Below are positions 1 through 13,579 of a stretch of DNA of 64,000 nucleotides, piece by piece. Source of the stretch: Adenophora triphylla var. japonica (lineage: Eukaryota; Streptophyta; Magnoliopsida; Asterales; Campanulaceae). The notes under the pieces were generated by a model, which saw only the letters and a program-made list of their open reading frames with translations, was not told the origin of the DNA and searched no databases. A program made the translations under genes and the position numbers. Location of the stretch: assembly GCA_022495995.1 (NCBI GenBank), contig JAFEMH010002097.1, positions 248,001 through 312,000 on the forward strand, written 5' to 3'. Numbering within the stretch: position 1 is the stretch's first letter; the number at the start of each line of letters is the position of its first letter.

Positions 1-2591
1 TATCTAAATTTAGATTTTTCCATATCCTTTTTACTATTTTATAAATTATCAGATTTTTTTTGTTTGAAAAAAGGCTTATTTTCTAAAATTAAGATAATAA
101 TTGTTGAAATTATAAATATTAACATATATTTTTTATAAAAATGCTTAAATGTAAACTTTATTAAATTTCTTTTATGCTAAACAATGAACATTTATTTAAG
201 GATAAAAGAAATATAGGTTTTAACATTTTCTAAATTATAAAAATAAAGTTTCATAGTTTAAAGTGCAAATTGCAATTCAATTACCCATGTTTGTATCACT
301 TTAGCAATTTGATTACCAACATTTAAAAACTAGCAATTCAGTTTCTACCATTGACATTTTGTCGCTAATTGGTTTAAAAACCAACGAAATGTTAGTTTTT
401 AACGGAATCCATGTCATATGCCATGTAAATGACTTTTTAAGGGACATGACAATCATTTCATAAGGGGAAAAAAGAATTAATTGTTCTTTAATATCAAAAC
501 GGAGTAGTTTTATAACCTTGATTAATGAAAAATTCAAATATAAAAGTTAATTAAAAAATACCTAAAGCAGTGTGGTTGAAATAAGTGTAAAATGACCAAT
601 ATGACCCTTAAAGCAGTGTGGAGATTTGTTAGAATTTGGTGTCTTTGAATCGAATACGTTCGAGTGAAGAAGAAAAGAACAAGTCAAATCCAATTTGAAG
701 TCTGAAGAGAAAATTGAAGCAATTTGGGACTAAAAAGGATTGTGTTGGTCATAGAGGAGCAACAATGGTATGAAAAATATCTAGGGGGTTGATAGATGTT
801 TTGAAACTTTTTCAAACCATTTTGCAAAGTAAAGGCAAATGCACGCTAACTCTTGATTTATTATAAAAGCACCTCAAGAGTGAGTGAAATGCACTACGGA
901 ATTTTAGTAAGACACACAAAACAAAGGGGGTGCACACACACAAACGAAGTGCTAGTTTTGGTTTAAAGAGTTATAAAACAATTTCAACACAAACACATCA
1001 CAACCAATATCACCATTCATATTAAGATCAAACACATAAAAATAGTAAGAACAATAAAGTAAATTGCAAAAAGTAAAGACAAGTAATTTGGAGAGGTTCG
1101 ATCTACAAAAAAATATACGTACACTACCAAGATGTTTAGTCTTGGATTTCTAACCAAAAGATTGTATTTGATTCTTGTTTTTACCGATTACAAAGTAAGA
1201 AGCTCTTGAATCTACAATCTATTTATGAATAACAAATCCTTTACTATAACTATTGTTTCTCAAGAAAAAAGATCTATGTAATCGATTTTCAATTTTCAAG
1301 AGACGTGTGTGTGTGAACAAGAAATAAAAGCTATTTAAATTCTATATGCTATATAACATATTGATTATTGGGTGTTATAATGCTATTGTATAGAATCTGG
1401 ACTTGGAATAGGAAGGTGTGAATCTTTTTTTGGAAATCTGGAAATCTTTTAAGCAATCTTCAAATCTTTAAGAATGTTTTCAAGCAAAATCTCAAGCAAC
1501 TTCAAGTGATTAAAGTTATGGGGTATTTATAGTTGAGCCGTAAAAAACTAGTCGTTGGAAATCCTTGAGGATAAGCTTCAAGGACAATATGATGTTCAGT
1601 TCAGTAGACATTGGAGCACTGTCAAATATAGCCGTTGGACACAGAACATTTGGATAAAAATATGAGTTGTTATGGGACATGTGTCATCAACTGAGAATAT
1701 TCTCATGCTCTCCGGAGCACCGTTAGATTTGCTGATTGTTCTCTGAGTTGTAATTCGCCAATCTAGCAAATAACTAACTTTAAATTCCATGGGCACAACT
1801 TGATCTTCATATCTTCAAAATCTTGAGTTGTTGAGCTTTCAAGGAAGCATGAGTAGGGCGCACAACAATGAGACACTTCATTTGGGACACACCATGTTGA
1901 GTGAGAGGCGCACAAGGAGTTAATTGGAGCGCTTCTTGTTCTTGATTCAGCTAAGGTTTCTCAAAGACTAAGAAAATAATCTTATTATCAAAATCTATTC
2001 TATAAAATGGAACATCTAAAAATTGAAGTATAAATAATTCTTATATAAGATTTTAAAGTCTATAAAATAACTAAGGTAATGATGCCAATCAAATCTAGCA
2101 TAGTTTTTAGCAGTGCATAAGTCAGCATACCAAACAAATTGGCACGACCATGCTCCACGAATGAGCGTACAAAACATGGACACAAACGATGGAAATAAGT
2201 CACGGGCGAACACAGGGGTGCAAGAAAAGGGGCTCAGCCGTGCAAGAAGTTTTTTGGCTGACAAAGGGTTCAACAAGCTTGGCATTACCGTGTCATTTTA
2301 AGGCACACTATCGTGCAAGGGTCAGTTGGACCGGCCCGACCGGATAGTCCTTAAATGATTTTGTTTCCTTTTGTGGCCAGGGTTTAGGCTCAAATAAATA
2401 CTTCTCTTTCACCTAGCATAATTAAGTTAATGATTTCTATAGATTCTATATATTTTTTTACTCATCTGTAAGTAGTTTAATTTGTCACATTTGTTTCTCT
2501 CTTTTAGGGCGCACATATGTTATATTAGCCGGTGATCTAGAAATCATGCATATTATAGAGATCTGTAATATGTGATTCTTCATATCAATAA
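1..2591. other. AT-rich intergenic DNA, no gene recognised
   Basis: Open frames here are short and without recognisable domains. The stretch around 1000-1900 reads like degraded retrotransposon DNA, but I cannot place termini or coding motifs. About 2090-2320 is less AT-rich and holds a 62-residue open frame that I do not recognise. I see no RNA gene. Confidence 0.5.
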
Positions 2592-2762
2592 CTAGTACAT
2601 GTCCGTGTCCAAGGACACACTTTTTTTTTTTTAATTTAAAAAAATAATTTTTTTTAAGGGCAAAATGGGAAAGGGACAAATGTATGATGGCAAAATGGAA
2701 AATTCAACACTTGGTACTGTTCATTGTACTGTAGATAGTGGAGGTGTGATTTCTACTATAGA
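2592..2762 (-). mobile_element. Mini-Helitron copy A (non-autonomous)
   Basis: Read on the minus strand it starts with TC (TCTATAGTAGAAAT) and ends with GGACATGTACTAG. It is flanked by A on the 5' side and T on the 3' side, as expected for Helitron insertion between A and T. The middle shares phrases with three other copies in the window (42922, 43844, 45833): TTTTCCATTTTGCC, CATACATTTGTCC and CCTTGGACACGG. It is 171 bp long and has no coding capacity. The LTR element at 2768 begins five bases beyond its 5' end, and those five bases are that element's target duplication. Confidence 0.72.
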
Positions 2763-2767
2763 TATAT

Positions 2768-5420
2768 TGTAACGACCCTAACCCTAGGCACAATTTTAAT
2801 ATAACATTATATACTTGTAATATTAATATCAATCTTATGTGTTTATTTTATATCTGTAAATTTCTTATATTAGGATAGAATGATAAGGAAAAATAATAAG
2901 TAGAATAAATAAAGTAATAAGGTGGAGTGGTAATAAAATGGACAAATAAAATGTTGTTGATTGGGAGAATTATATTAAATGATGAAAGAAATGTTGTAGG
3001 GGATTTTTTTAGTGGGGGACAAAATCCCCCAAAACCCTCCTCTAGTGGCCGGCCCCCTCCCCCCTTTCTCCCTTTATCATTTCAACACTCCATCTTCCTC
3101 CTTCTCTCTAATAATTTCCACTCTTCTCCTTCATCTTCTTCCTTCTTCTTCTCCTTCATTCAATTCTCTTACAACTCCATGGAAGCCATGGAAAGAGCTC
3201 CACCTTTCAAGACCCTCCCAAGATCAACTCTTCACCATTTTTAGATCCGAGGGCACTTTTGGAATCGGGAGACCAAGGGGAGTTCATCAAGCTAAGAATG
3301 TCTTAAATCTATCTCCTATTTTTGAGGTGAGTTATTATGATCTTCCCTTCTTTAAATGTTCATGACTATTTCATGTTGTTATGATTGTTCTAATGGTTAT
3401 TTGATGCTTTGGGGAAGCCTTCTTAAATTGAGGAAAGTGTTAGTATTATAGAAATTGTTGTTGTTCATAAAAGTGGATTTAGGATGTAAGAAATTGGTGA
3501 AGTTAGTTTAGAAGATTTAACTTGAAATGTGTTAGTAAAATGGGTTTGTCATGAGAAAGGTTGTTGTTCATGAAAGTAGTAAATTAATAGCAGTAAAGGA
3601 ATTAAATGGATTAAATGGAAATCTTGAAAATTGGTAGTAGATTGGGTGAAAAATCAAGTGAAAATGATCTAGGTGTGGGACTTGATACCTTGGAGATTTA
3701 TTGAGTTGCAAGTAAGTAACAAAGTTAGAAATTTCCTTTAGGTTTATAACTTAGAATGCACTTGGTGGAAAATTTGGATTCTTGGGGGAATTGTGATTGT
3801 TGCTGCTGTTGTTACCTGTTCTGGGCCGAGGCACGAGTCGTGCCCCTTGGAACGAGTCGTGCCCTTGGCCCAAATCGTGACCACGAGTCGTTCTTTGGAG
3901 TTCCAATCGTTCTGAGTGACTTAAGGGAGTGAGCACGAGTCGTGCCCAGAGGCACGAGTCGTGCCCTGGCCTGGTTGCACATCAAATTTAGAGCTGTTTA
4001 AACCTAACCAAACTCGAACCGAAATAGAATCTCTTTAACCTAGATTAAAGTAGAATACTTTGGCTACACATTAATATCCTAAGTGATCAAAATGGAATTG
4101 GGGAAGTACTTTAAATGTTACTTGGAAAATGCTAGTTAACCTAGTTTGGTAACTTAACAGAAATGATTTCAACTTGGTAGAGTTAACTGGGATCCTTATA
4201 GAGATCATATATTATTGTATAATGACTAAGTAAGATAGGTTGATGATATCTCCTTATCTTACTGGAGTATTTATTCATGGATTGTATTATGCTTAGCGTG
4301 TTACATAAATGCTGCACTCTGATTATTGGTTGAACATGAGTATATTTTACCATGTTGATATATTGTTATCCCTTTTTGTGGAATTTATTCAAGTATCTAT
4401 TATGTGCTTGATAATGTTGAATACTTGATATAGTATTGCTATCTTCATGATATCTTTGTTGTAGTATGTATCCCTACTTTGGATCATACAATGTTTGGTT
4501 AAGCAAGTATGTTATTACCGTGCTTAGTTATGTAAATCCAAATTTGGTATTGATTTAATTGTTTGTTGGGCAATGTTATGGATTATAATGGCACCGAGCC
4601 GAGTTCATTATAATTCATACATTGCCGAGGTTGTCCCCCTTGTGTGGGATTTGTGGGCTAGCATCTCCTTTTGAGGTAGATGGTCTAGTTTTCACCGGGA
4701 TACGGCGTGTGTCAGGAGTCCCCGTGAGTATCTTGTTATTGTTCATGGTTCCGAACCGCTTCATCGATTCTTCTTTGCTCGGATGTGTATATCCTTTTGG
4801 AGATGAAACCTTGGCTCGGTATCCTTCTAAGTGTTACTTTATCGTACTTATGTGTTGTGATATATTCATGTTTGAGTGGTCGTTGTCTCCAACCGGTATG
4901 GGACGGTTGGCGGCGAGGAGCCTCTCGGGTTATATGAATATGTCTTTTGATGTGTTGCCATGCTACGTGTTGCATCTTGTATGGCATCTTGCTGCATCCA
5001 TAATAGCTTGCTGAGATTTATTCTCACCCCTCTCCCCTTTCTTGTTTTAGATTCGAGACAGGTGGACCGATCCAAGTAAGGGCGGTGAGGAGTTTGGAAG
5101 TTATATTGTGGGACTTGTCGGGGTATGATTAGGTTGGTATAGAAGGTGTACTTTGGTATAATTCATTTATGAAATTGTAATTATAAATCTTTATTTTATG
5201 TTATAACCAAGGCCGTTTCGTAACTAAAAACGTTTCTTATATTCTAAGTTGGATAGCTATTTCTCCTTTGTGAAAAAGTATAGATTTATTATGAAATGGG
5301 TATAATAATTGTATTTATTTTTGAAAGTTAAATAAAGGTTTTAAAAGTTTAGGAAATTTGGAATAGTTTGAGGACGCTCCAGCTCGGGACACGTGTAGGT
5401 TCCGGGTCGGGGTCCTCACA
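2768..5420 (+). repeat. 5' LTR of the LARD element
   Basis: This LTR is 2653 bp and begins TG and ends CA. It holds a pyrimidine-rich stretch near 3040-3180 and, at about 3830-3972, five copies of a near-palindrome with core ACGAGTCGT. Open frames inside it (for example 2927-3244 and 4622-5014) recur in the other LTR and show no protein signature, so I do not call them genes. Compared with the right LTR most of the length is identical, but small substitutions and indels cluster between about 4450 and 5070. Confidence 0.9.
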
Positions 5421-5422
5421 GT

Positions 5423-5434
5423 TGGTATCAGAGC
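5423..5434 (+). other. Primer binding site (initiator tRNA-Met type)
   Basis: TGGTATCAGAGC lies two bases inside the end of the 5' LTR. This is the usual complement of the 3' end of plant initiator tRNA-Met used to prime minus-strand DNA synthesis. Confidence 0.9.
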
Positions 5435-8400
5435 TCGGTTAGAATTCTCGGGGTAGAGTCTAGCTGAGTGAGAGTGTGCGATAACTTACGTCGAGTGTTT
5501 AATGCAGGAATTTGTTCAATGACGAAAATAATGTTGTCCAACCAAGGAATCAAGGAAAGGTGAGTTTTGGAAAGATAGATTTCCCCACCACCATTTGAGG
5601 TATTTTACCTGTCTCAGGAATTAGGGTTCATACTTTTATAAATCCTCGTGCATTCGTTCTCACGTGGCATTACATTTCATCTTTATGTGCATAATTGGCC
5701 TAAAAGTTGTTTTATGTCTTTGGAGGTTCTACCCTACATGGGGCCGTGCCTCGAATCATCCTTAAATTATCTTGGTAGTTGTGATTTAGTGGGCATGTAT
5801 TGCCGGTGGATTTGGTCGAGTTACCAATCCGTGAATCATCGTCATATTAACATGAATTATTTGAGTAGTTATTGTGTTTGAGGAGGACTATCGCAAGAAG
5901 CGAGTCTCCTTATCTACGTTTGATTTACCTCCGTGTATAATTGAGTCGGATAAATTATTGATTGATAGTATGTCACATATGCGTAAATGTCGAAAGTAGG
6001 ACCTAAAGAATGTGGAGGTTATGTGTTATATTTAAGTAGAAGAACCTTGAATTATCTCATGTGCGGTGGTAAATGAATTTGTGAACTCTTAGTTGAGGTT
6101 AGGTATATGACCTAATTAGGAGTGGTTTATAGTAGTATAACATGCGTGAGTATTTATACATTGGTGTCTCGTGGTAGAGACTAGGTATATGAGACTAGTA
6201 TTGGAAGTGATAGTCTAAGTGAGATTATATGAGTTATAGAATGTCGCGAGTACAAGATCTTATAGAACTAGTATAACCTTGCCTTAGGTGTTATTAGTGG
6301 ACTAAGTGGTGTTTTCTATGTGAGTTTCAAAAATGGGTTTTCATCAGGTGTCATACCAGGACATTGAAGCTTTGAGTTGATATAAGGTACTATTTTAGTA
6401 TTCGGATTCCTAGATAGAGTACACTAATTGGGATGATGGACTTGATGATTCATCTTGGGAAAGTATTTGATAAAGAAGATAATTAGCTTAGCGACACTCC
6501 GTAGGGATGAATTAGTACTATATTGAGGAAAGATGATACTTGGTGGTTAATTATAAGGTTATAGAGATCTTAAATAGGTAACTATGAAGGATAAGTATTC
6601 GTTAGCACTTGTTGACAATTTGTATGACTGATTTTAGAAACTAGTAGGATACTAAATGGTTATTAGTTGAATTTTTCGGAGTATTACAATTACAGTGAAA
6701 TTTTGCTTTGAGGATGTACTTAAGACAGACTTATATCTAGCATGACCGTTTTGATTTGTGGATTGTGTATTAGTTTTGGGAAGGTAAATAGAGTAAATGC
6801 GAAGAAGTATAATAGATGCAGTTATTGGTGACTTATAGGATCAACTTCGGAAATGGGTAATGTATGTATATATGGTTTGTTTTGAGGAACGATTATCATT
6901 AATTGAGAATATAAAATGAGGATAAATTTTATTGGAAGGCAGGATACTTTAGGATGATTACACCGTATAGGTTGACTTAGTTGCGCGAATCATATAAGGG
7001 ATTGGTGTGATGCTTGGAAGATATTTACGTTATACGAATTTTGAGTTGTTGATGGTTATAGGGAGATAAGTTAGATTATACCGTTAATGTTTAATTGAAA
7101 TTTGAGGATGATTTACCTAGTTTATAATCTTAATGATTGTTTTAGTGTTATTCATCGGAGATAGTAATAATATTGCGAGATTGTGTTTTCTTGTAAGAGA
7201 ATTTAATTCAGGATAAATATTATGAATGGTGGCTATACTATAATTAGAGGTCGAACAAGAGTATTATGTTGGAATTGTTTAATTGTGTTTTAATAAGTGA
7301 AGGTGTGTGTTGAACTTCGGTGTGAGCAATTGTGCTCTTCGGGGATAAATTGATTTATTAAAGTCAGTAAACCGTATTTGTGTACATTTAAAATCTGTGA
7401 GTAATTTAACTATCTGCCACTGTTATGGGACGGTTGTAGATACTTAAATCACTTGAGTTATTTTGTCAGCTTATCAACCTTTTGAAAATTTTTAAATTGT
7501 GAGTGGTTTAGTTAATTAAAACTGGTATGGGCCGGTTTTAAATAAATAAACCATTCGGGTCTCTTTGAATCTCTTTTATTTTATCCTTTGGAATTCTGAA
7601 AGATGTTGTAAATTTTTGAAAGACTTGATATTCTAAAGATATAAGTTGTACTGAAGTAAGTAAAAAGGTAACCTAGTTCTCCTATAATGATTAATTGTAT
7701 TCAAGTTTTGATCCGAGAAATGATTTGATAATTGTGGGGTTATTATTGTGTTGGTCACAGTAGACTCGGTTTTTGTTTTGGGAGTTGGATCGGCTCCGTT
7801 GTGGGCGGCCAACCCTTCAATTTGAATATTGATTTGCCACTAGTCCTGAACATATTGGAATATTGAATGGTAATAATAGAATGTTGATGTTAGAAGATTT
7901 ATTAAAATATTTAGAGTTCTAGGTTGAACTTGAGAGTTTATCACTATAAATTTTGTGATTAAGTTGCATTGGAAGGAAAGGAGGGTATGTTATTTTGTTA
8001 TAGAAGGTTGAATTATATTTTCTACCCGTTATTTATATAGCTTGACGAGATGTTAGTTATGAGAAAGGCTATGGGCGTGGTTATACTGAGGTTTATACTT
8101 TGAAGAGAGGGTTCGAGATGTTATTAATAAAGTCCTCACTTATGTTAGGGATAGTTCGATTGTATAAAACTCATAGTGTTAAATGGATCGGATAGACATC
8201 GTTCGGGAAAGTCCTTTTGGGAAGGTAGGAATGCTATTAAGTTTAACCTTGTGAAAAGTTGAGGAATCATTACTTGTTGTTGATGATATGCTACGAGCGT
8301 GTACAATGGAGGTTAGTAGTCAATAGGACGTATGGTTACCAGTGGTTAAGTGCGTATAATAGTAGTTAGCATTTTAACATTGAGATAAAACCGTATGAGG

Positions 8401-8752
8401 CATAGTTTGGGAAGAAAACATCGATCTCTAATTTGTTGGGGTGATTTTGGAGAAGCTTATAGGGTAATTGAAGATTTAATGTGATATTGTAATGAATTTG
8501 GTGACCTAAGTTGTAATACTTTTATTTATTTATATTTCCATTGAGAACGGAAAATTTGTGTTAGTGATATTCGTATAGTATGCTTGGATCATTAAGTGGT
8601 AATATCATATTATTAATGGAATTAGAAAATTTTGGGGAAAGAATCACAAATTGAAGAGACTATATGGGAATTTGAGTCTGAGGTATGCAGGAGTAACCAA
8701 GGCGGATTGAACATTTAGGTAATCTTTTTAAAATTCGGGACGAATTTTCTTT
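5435..8752 (+). other. Non-coding internal region of the LARD element
   Basis: About 3.3 kb between the primer binding site and the polypurine tract. All three forward frames are broken by frequent stops, and the longest open frame (5648-5881) has no retroviral motif. I saw no degraded gag-pol. The length and emptiness match the non-autonomous LARD type rather than a recently decayed autonomous element. Confidence 0.7.
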
Positions 8753-8765
8753 AAGGGGGAGTGAG
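8753..8765 (+). other. Polypurine tract of the LARD element
   Basis: AAGGGGGAGTGAG lies directly before the TG of the 3' LTR, the expected position for plus-strand priming. Confidence 0.8.
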
Positions 8766-11409
8766 TGTAACGACCCTAACCCTAGGCACAATTTTAATAT
8801 AACATTATATACTTGTAATATTAATATCAATCTTATGTGTTTATTTTATATCTGTAAATTTCTTATATTAGGATAGAATGATAAGGAAAAATAATAAGTA
8901 GAATAAATAAAGTAATAAGGTGGAGTGGTAATAAAATGGACAAATAAAATGTTGTTGATTGGGAGAATTATATTAAATGATGAAAGAAATGTTGTAGGGG
9001 ATTTTTTTAGTGGGGGACAAAATCCCCCAAAACCCTCCTCTAGTGGCGGCCCCCTCCCCCCTTTCTCCCTTTATCATTTCAACACTCCATCTTCCTCCTT
9101 CTCTCTAATAATTTCCACTCTTCTCCTTCATCTTCTTCCTTCTTCTTCTCCTTCATTCAATTCTCTTACAACTCCATGGAAGCCATGGAAAGAGCTCCAC
9201 CTTTCAAGACCCTCCCAAGATCAACTCTTCACCATTTTTAGATCCGAGGGCACTTTTGGAATCGGGAGACCAAGGGAGTTCATCAAGCTAAGAATGTCTT
9301 AAATCTATCTCCTATTTTTGAGGTGAGTTATTATGATCTTCCCTTCTTTAAATGTTCATGACTATTTCATGTTGTTATGATTGTTCTAATGGTTATTTGA
9401 TGCTTTGGGGAAGCCTTCTTAAATTGAGGAAAGTGTTAGTATTATAGAAATTGTTGTTGTTCATAAAAGTGGATTTAGGATGTAAGAAATTGGTGAAGTT
9501 AGTTTAGAAGATTTAACTTGAAATGTGTTAGTAAAATGGGTTTGTCATGAGAAAGGTTGTTGTTCATGAAAGTAGTAAATTAATAGCAGTAAAGGAATTA
9601 AATGGATTAAATGGAAATCTTGAAAATTGGTAGTAGATTGGGTGAAAAATCAAGTGAAAATGATCTAGGTGTGGGACTTGATACCTTGGAGATTTATTGA
9701 GTTGCAAGTAAGTAACAAAGTTAGAAATTTCCTTTAGGTTTATAACTTAGAATGCACTTGGTGGAAAATTTGGATTCTTGGGGGAATTGTGATTGTTGCT
9801 GCTGTTGTTACCTGTTCTGGGCCGAGGCACGAGTCGTGCCCCTTGGAACGAGTCGTGCCCTTGGCCCAAATCGTGACCACGAGTCGTTCTTTGGAGTTCC
9901 AATCGTTCTGAGTGACTTAAGGGAGTGAGCACGAGTCGTGCCCAGAGGCACGAGTCGTGCCCTGGCCTGGTTGCACATCAAATTTAGAGCTGTTTAAACC
10001 TAACCAAACTCGAACCGAAATAGAATCTCTTTAACCTAGATTAAAGTAGAATACTTTGGCTACACATTAATATCCTAAGTGATCAAAATGGAATTGGGGA
10101 AGTACTTTAAATGTTACTTGGAAAATGCTAGTTAACCTAGTTTGGTAACTTAACAGAAATGATTTCAACTTGGTAGAGTTAACTGGGATCCTTATAGAGA
10201 TCATATATTATTGTATAATGACTAAGTAAGATAGGTTGATGATATCTCCTTATCTTACTGGAGTATTTATTCATGGATTGTATTATGCTTAGCGTGTTAC
10301 ATAAATGCTGCACTCTGATTATTGGTTGAACATGAGTATATTTTACCATGTTGATATATTGTTATCCCTTTTTGTGGAATTTATTCAAGTATCTATTATG
10401 TGCTTGATAATGTTGAATACTTGATATAGTATTGCTATCTTCATGATATGCTGTTGTAGTATGTATCCCTACTTTGGATCATACAATGTTTGGTTAAGCA
10501 AGTATGTTATTACTGTGCTTAGTTATGTAAATCCAGCTGGTATTGATTTAATTGTTTGTTGGGCAATGTTATGGATTATAATGGCACCGAGCCGAGTTCA
10601 TTATAATTCATACATTGCCGAGGTTGTCCCCCTTGTGTGGGATTTGTGGGCTAGCATCTCCTTTTGAGGTAGATGGTCTAGTTTTCACCGGGGATACGAC
10701 TGTGTGTCCGAGTCCCAGTGCTGTTATTGTTCATGGTTAGGAACCGCTTCATCGACTTCTTCTTTGCTCGGATGTGTATATCCTTTTGGAGATGAAACCT
10801 TGGCTCAGTATCCTTCTAAGTGTTACTTTATCGTACTTATGTGTTGTGATATATTCATGCTTTGGTGGTCGTTGTCTCCAACCGGTATGGGACGGTTGGC
10901 GGCAGGGAGCCTCTCGGGTTATATGAATATGTCTTTTGATGTGTTGCCATGCTACGTGTTGCATCTTGTATGGCATCTTGCTGCATCCATAATAGCTTGC
11001 TGAGATTTATTCTCACCCCTCTCCCCTTTACTGTTTTAGATTCTGAGACAGGTGGACCAGTCAAGTAAGGGCGGTGAGGAGTTTGGAAGTTATATTGTGG
11101 GACTTGTCGGGGTATGATTAGGTTGGTATAGAAGGTGTACTTTGGTATAATTCATTTATGAAATTGTAATTATAAATCTTTATTTTATGTTATAACCAAG
11201 GCCGTTTCGTAACTAAAAACGTTTCTTATATTCTAAGTTGGATAGCTATTTCTCCTTTGTGAAAAAGTATAGATTTATTATGAAATGGGTATAATAATTG
11301 TATTTATTTTTGAAAGTTAAATAAAGGTTTTAAAAGTTTAGGAAATTTGGAATAGTTTGAGGACGCTCCAGCTCGGGACACGTGTAGGTTCCGGGTCGGG
11401 GTCCTCACA
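8766..11409 (+). repeat. 3' LTR of the LARD element
   Basis: This LTR is 2644 bp, nine bases shorter than the left LTR. The same five near-palindromes with core ACGAGTCGT occur at about 9826-9965. The last bases GTCCTCACA are followed by the TATAT target duplication. Confidence 0.9.
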
Positions 11410-11573
11410 TATATATTCTTCCTGTGTTTGAGAACATAGCCAAATTGGTAAATCATGTGTTACTTGTGAGATTGTATTTGTTTATATGTAACATATTTTT
11501 GCATGTTTTAACAATTAAGATAAATTTATTTGAGATTTTTTTTTTTTAAAAAACGTTGAAATTGAAGCAAGTA

Positions 11574-11867
11574 CTCCCTCCGTTCCAGCTCACTTAGGAA
11601 ATTTTGAAATAGCATGAGAATTAATGAATATTATTATAGTATTAGGAGAGAGAATGAGTGAAAAAAGTGTTGTGAGTGTGAAAAATTAAATAGGAGAAAG
11701 AATGAGTGGAGTGAATAGTAATTATAATGGTGTTGTGAGTATTAAAATAATGTAGGAGAGAGAATGAGTGGAGAGAATAGTGATTTAAGGTTTTCATTTT
11801 GAAAATTCTTAAGTGAAGTGGAACACTCAAAATAAAAAAATTTCTTAAGTGAAGTGGAACGGAGGAG
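11574..11867. mobile_element. Stowaway-type MITE
   Basis: Terminal inverted repeats begin CTCCCTCCGTTCCAG and end with its complement, flanked by TA on both sides (11572-11573 and 11868-11869). It is 294 bp, non-coding, and sits about 300 bp upstream of the histone H3 start. Confidence 0.85.
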
Positions 11868-11998
11868 TACAAGGTAGTGATTTTTTTTTAATCTACTAGT
11901 GTACTTTTAGGAAATGGTTTTGAGGCTTGACAATCGCTACTCATAGTTGCTCTCGCACACGGATATCAATCCGCGTCTATCACCAAAATAAAATCTAA

Positions 11999-12592
<594 letters not shown>

Positions 12593-12998
12593 GGTTTGTG
12601 AAATTTCTAGGGTTTTGAAGACCTTTTTACTAGAATTGTGTCACTGTTCATGTTTGACAATTGGAATGAAATATTGTTAATTGATGCCACTCTAATTTGT
12701 ACTTCTGCCAACTTTTTTTTTTACAAAGTTCACATTTATTTTGTTTAAAAAATAAAAATATACATTTATTTTGGAACAATTAATTACTTTATATTGAGTG
12801 CTTCATCAAACAATCTTAACTTCTATCCATGGAATTCATAAATTCAAGGTCATTCTTTACATTTGAAGGTCTGCAGTGCATACTGCATATCAGAATTCAC
12901 CCAGTTTCATTCCGTAAATCCATTTTGGTGAAGGGAAATTGTTTACAAAGCACCGGGGGCAAAATTTGGGATTCTGTGATAGCAAATAATGAGGGATA
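12593..12998. other. 3' flank of histone H3, no further gene
   Basis: AT-rich DNA with the probable 3' UTR of the histone gene and a poly-T tract at 12713-12722. I see nothing else. Confidence 0.5.
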
Positions 12999-13400
12999 CA
13001 CCTAACGGGCCTTGGCCCAGTGGTACAACGGTGACTTCCCGAGGGGAGGTCGTCGGTTCGAGTCCCCCCAGGGGATTCTTGGGGCTTAATTTCCTACCTT
13101 GGTTTCAGGGTCTTTAGGAGCCCCGGGGCACATCCGTGCGCTTAAGGAAGCGGCATTGCTGGGCTTGTATCCTCAGTGTGGGGAGTTCAAATCTTGGCAG
13201 GTGCCTGGAGCAGCCATTTGGTAATATGTAAGAGTGATGTAAATGCCTTGTAGGAGGGCTCTCTTGGGGCTCTGGAGTATAACGGGTCTTTGCCACCTCG
13301 ATCGCATAGACATCCCGCAATTTACCTCCGCCGCATATCTTGGGGCCTGCAGTGGTCAGGGATTAGTCCGGAACCTACATAGATAGGCAGTAAACTTGGA
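12999..13400 (+). mobile_element. tRNA-derived SINE
   Basis: An A box (GGCCCAGTGGTA, near 13015) and a perfect B box (GGTTCGAGTCC, 13055-13065) lie about 30 bases apart, as in tRNA-derived pol III promoters. The flanks do not form an acceptor stem, so this is not a tRNA gene. The GC-rich body continues for about 300 bases to the phrase AGGCAGTAAACTTGG. The 3' end and target duplications are unclear, so both borders are approximate. Confidence 0.6.
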
Positions 13401-13579
13401 CTGAATTGAATTGATAACCCTTTTGATCTATCTAAAGTCCATCCCAATCGTAGACTTCTTAGGTGAAAAATTGATCAGATTGAACCAAAATGCATCATAT
13501 AAGACATTCTGAAATGCTTACTTTTATAAAATTAACATGTATTGAACGGTATAAACCTAAGTACATATATGGGTTAGGT

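Larger units (their letters stand above)
2768..11409 (+). mobile_element. Complete LTR retrotransposon without coding capacity (LARD-type, Ty3-like ends)
   Basis: Two long direct repeats (2768-5420 and 8766-11409) both start TGTAACGACCC and end GTCCTCACA. The 5-bp sequence TATAT flanks the element on both sides (2763-2767 and 11410-11414), a target-site duplication. A primer binding site matching initiator tRNA-Met follows the left LTR, and a purine-rich tract precedes the right LTR. The 3345-bp internal region has no frame longer than 77 codons and no gag, protease, reverse transcriptase or integrase motif that I can see. It therefore fits the large retrotransposon derivative class, copied by enzymes from a related autonomous element. 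The LTR ends and tract context resemble plant Ty3/gypsy chromovirus-type elements; that family assignment is inference. Confidence 0.9.

Noticed and set aside
2927..3365. Open frames of 105-125 codons in both LTRs of the LARD element
   Set aside because: They lie in a pyrimidine-rich LTR stretch, differ in frame between the two LTRs because of single-base indels, and show no protein family features.
4622..5014. 130-codon frame in the 5' LTR with a counterpart in the 3' LTR
   Set aside because: The counterpart is frame-shifted and shortened, the composition is that of the LTR, and no domain is seen.
13007..13077. Possible tRNA gene
   Set aside because: A and B boxes are present, but no acceptor stem pairs and the sequence continues into a SINE body.
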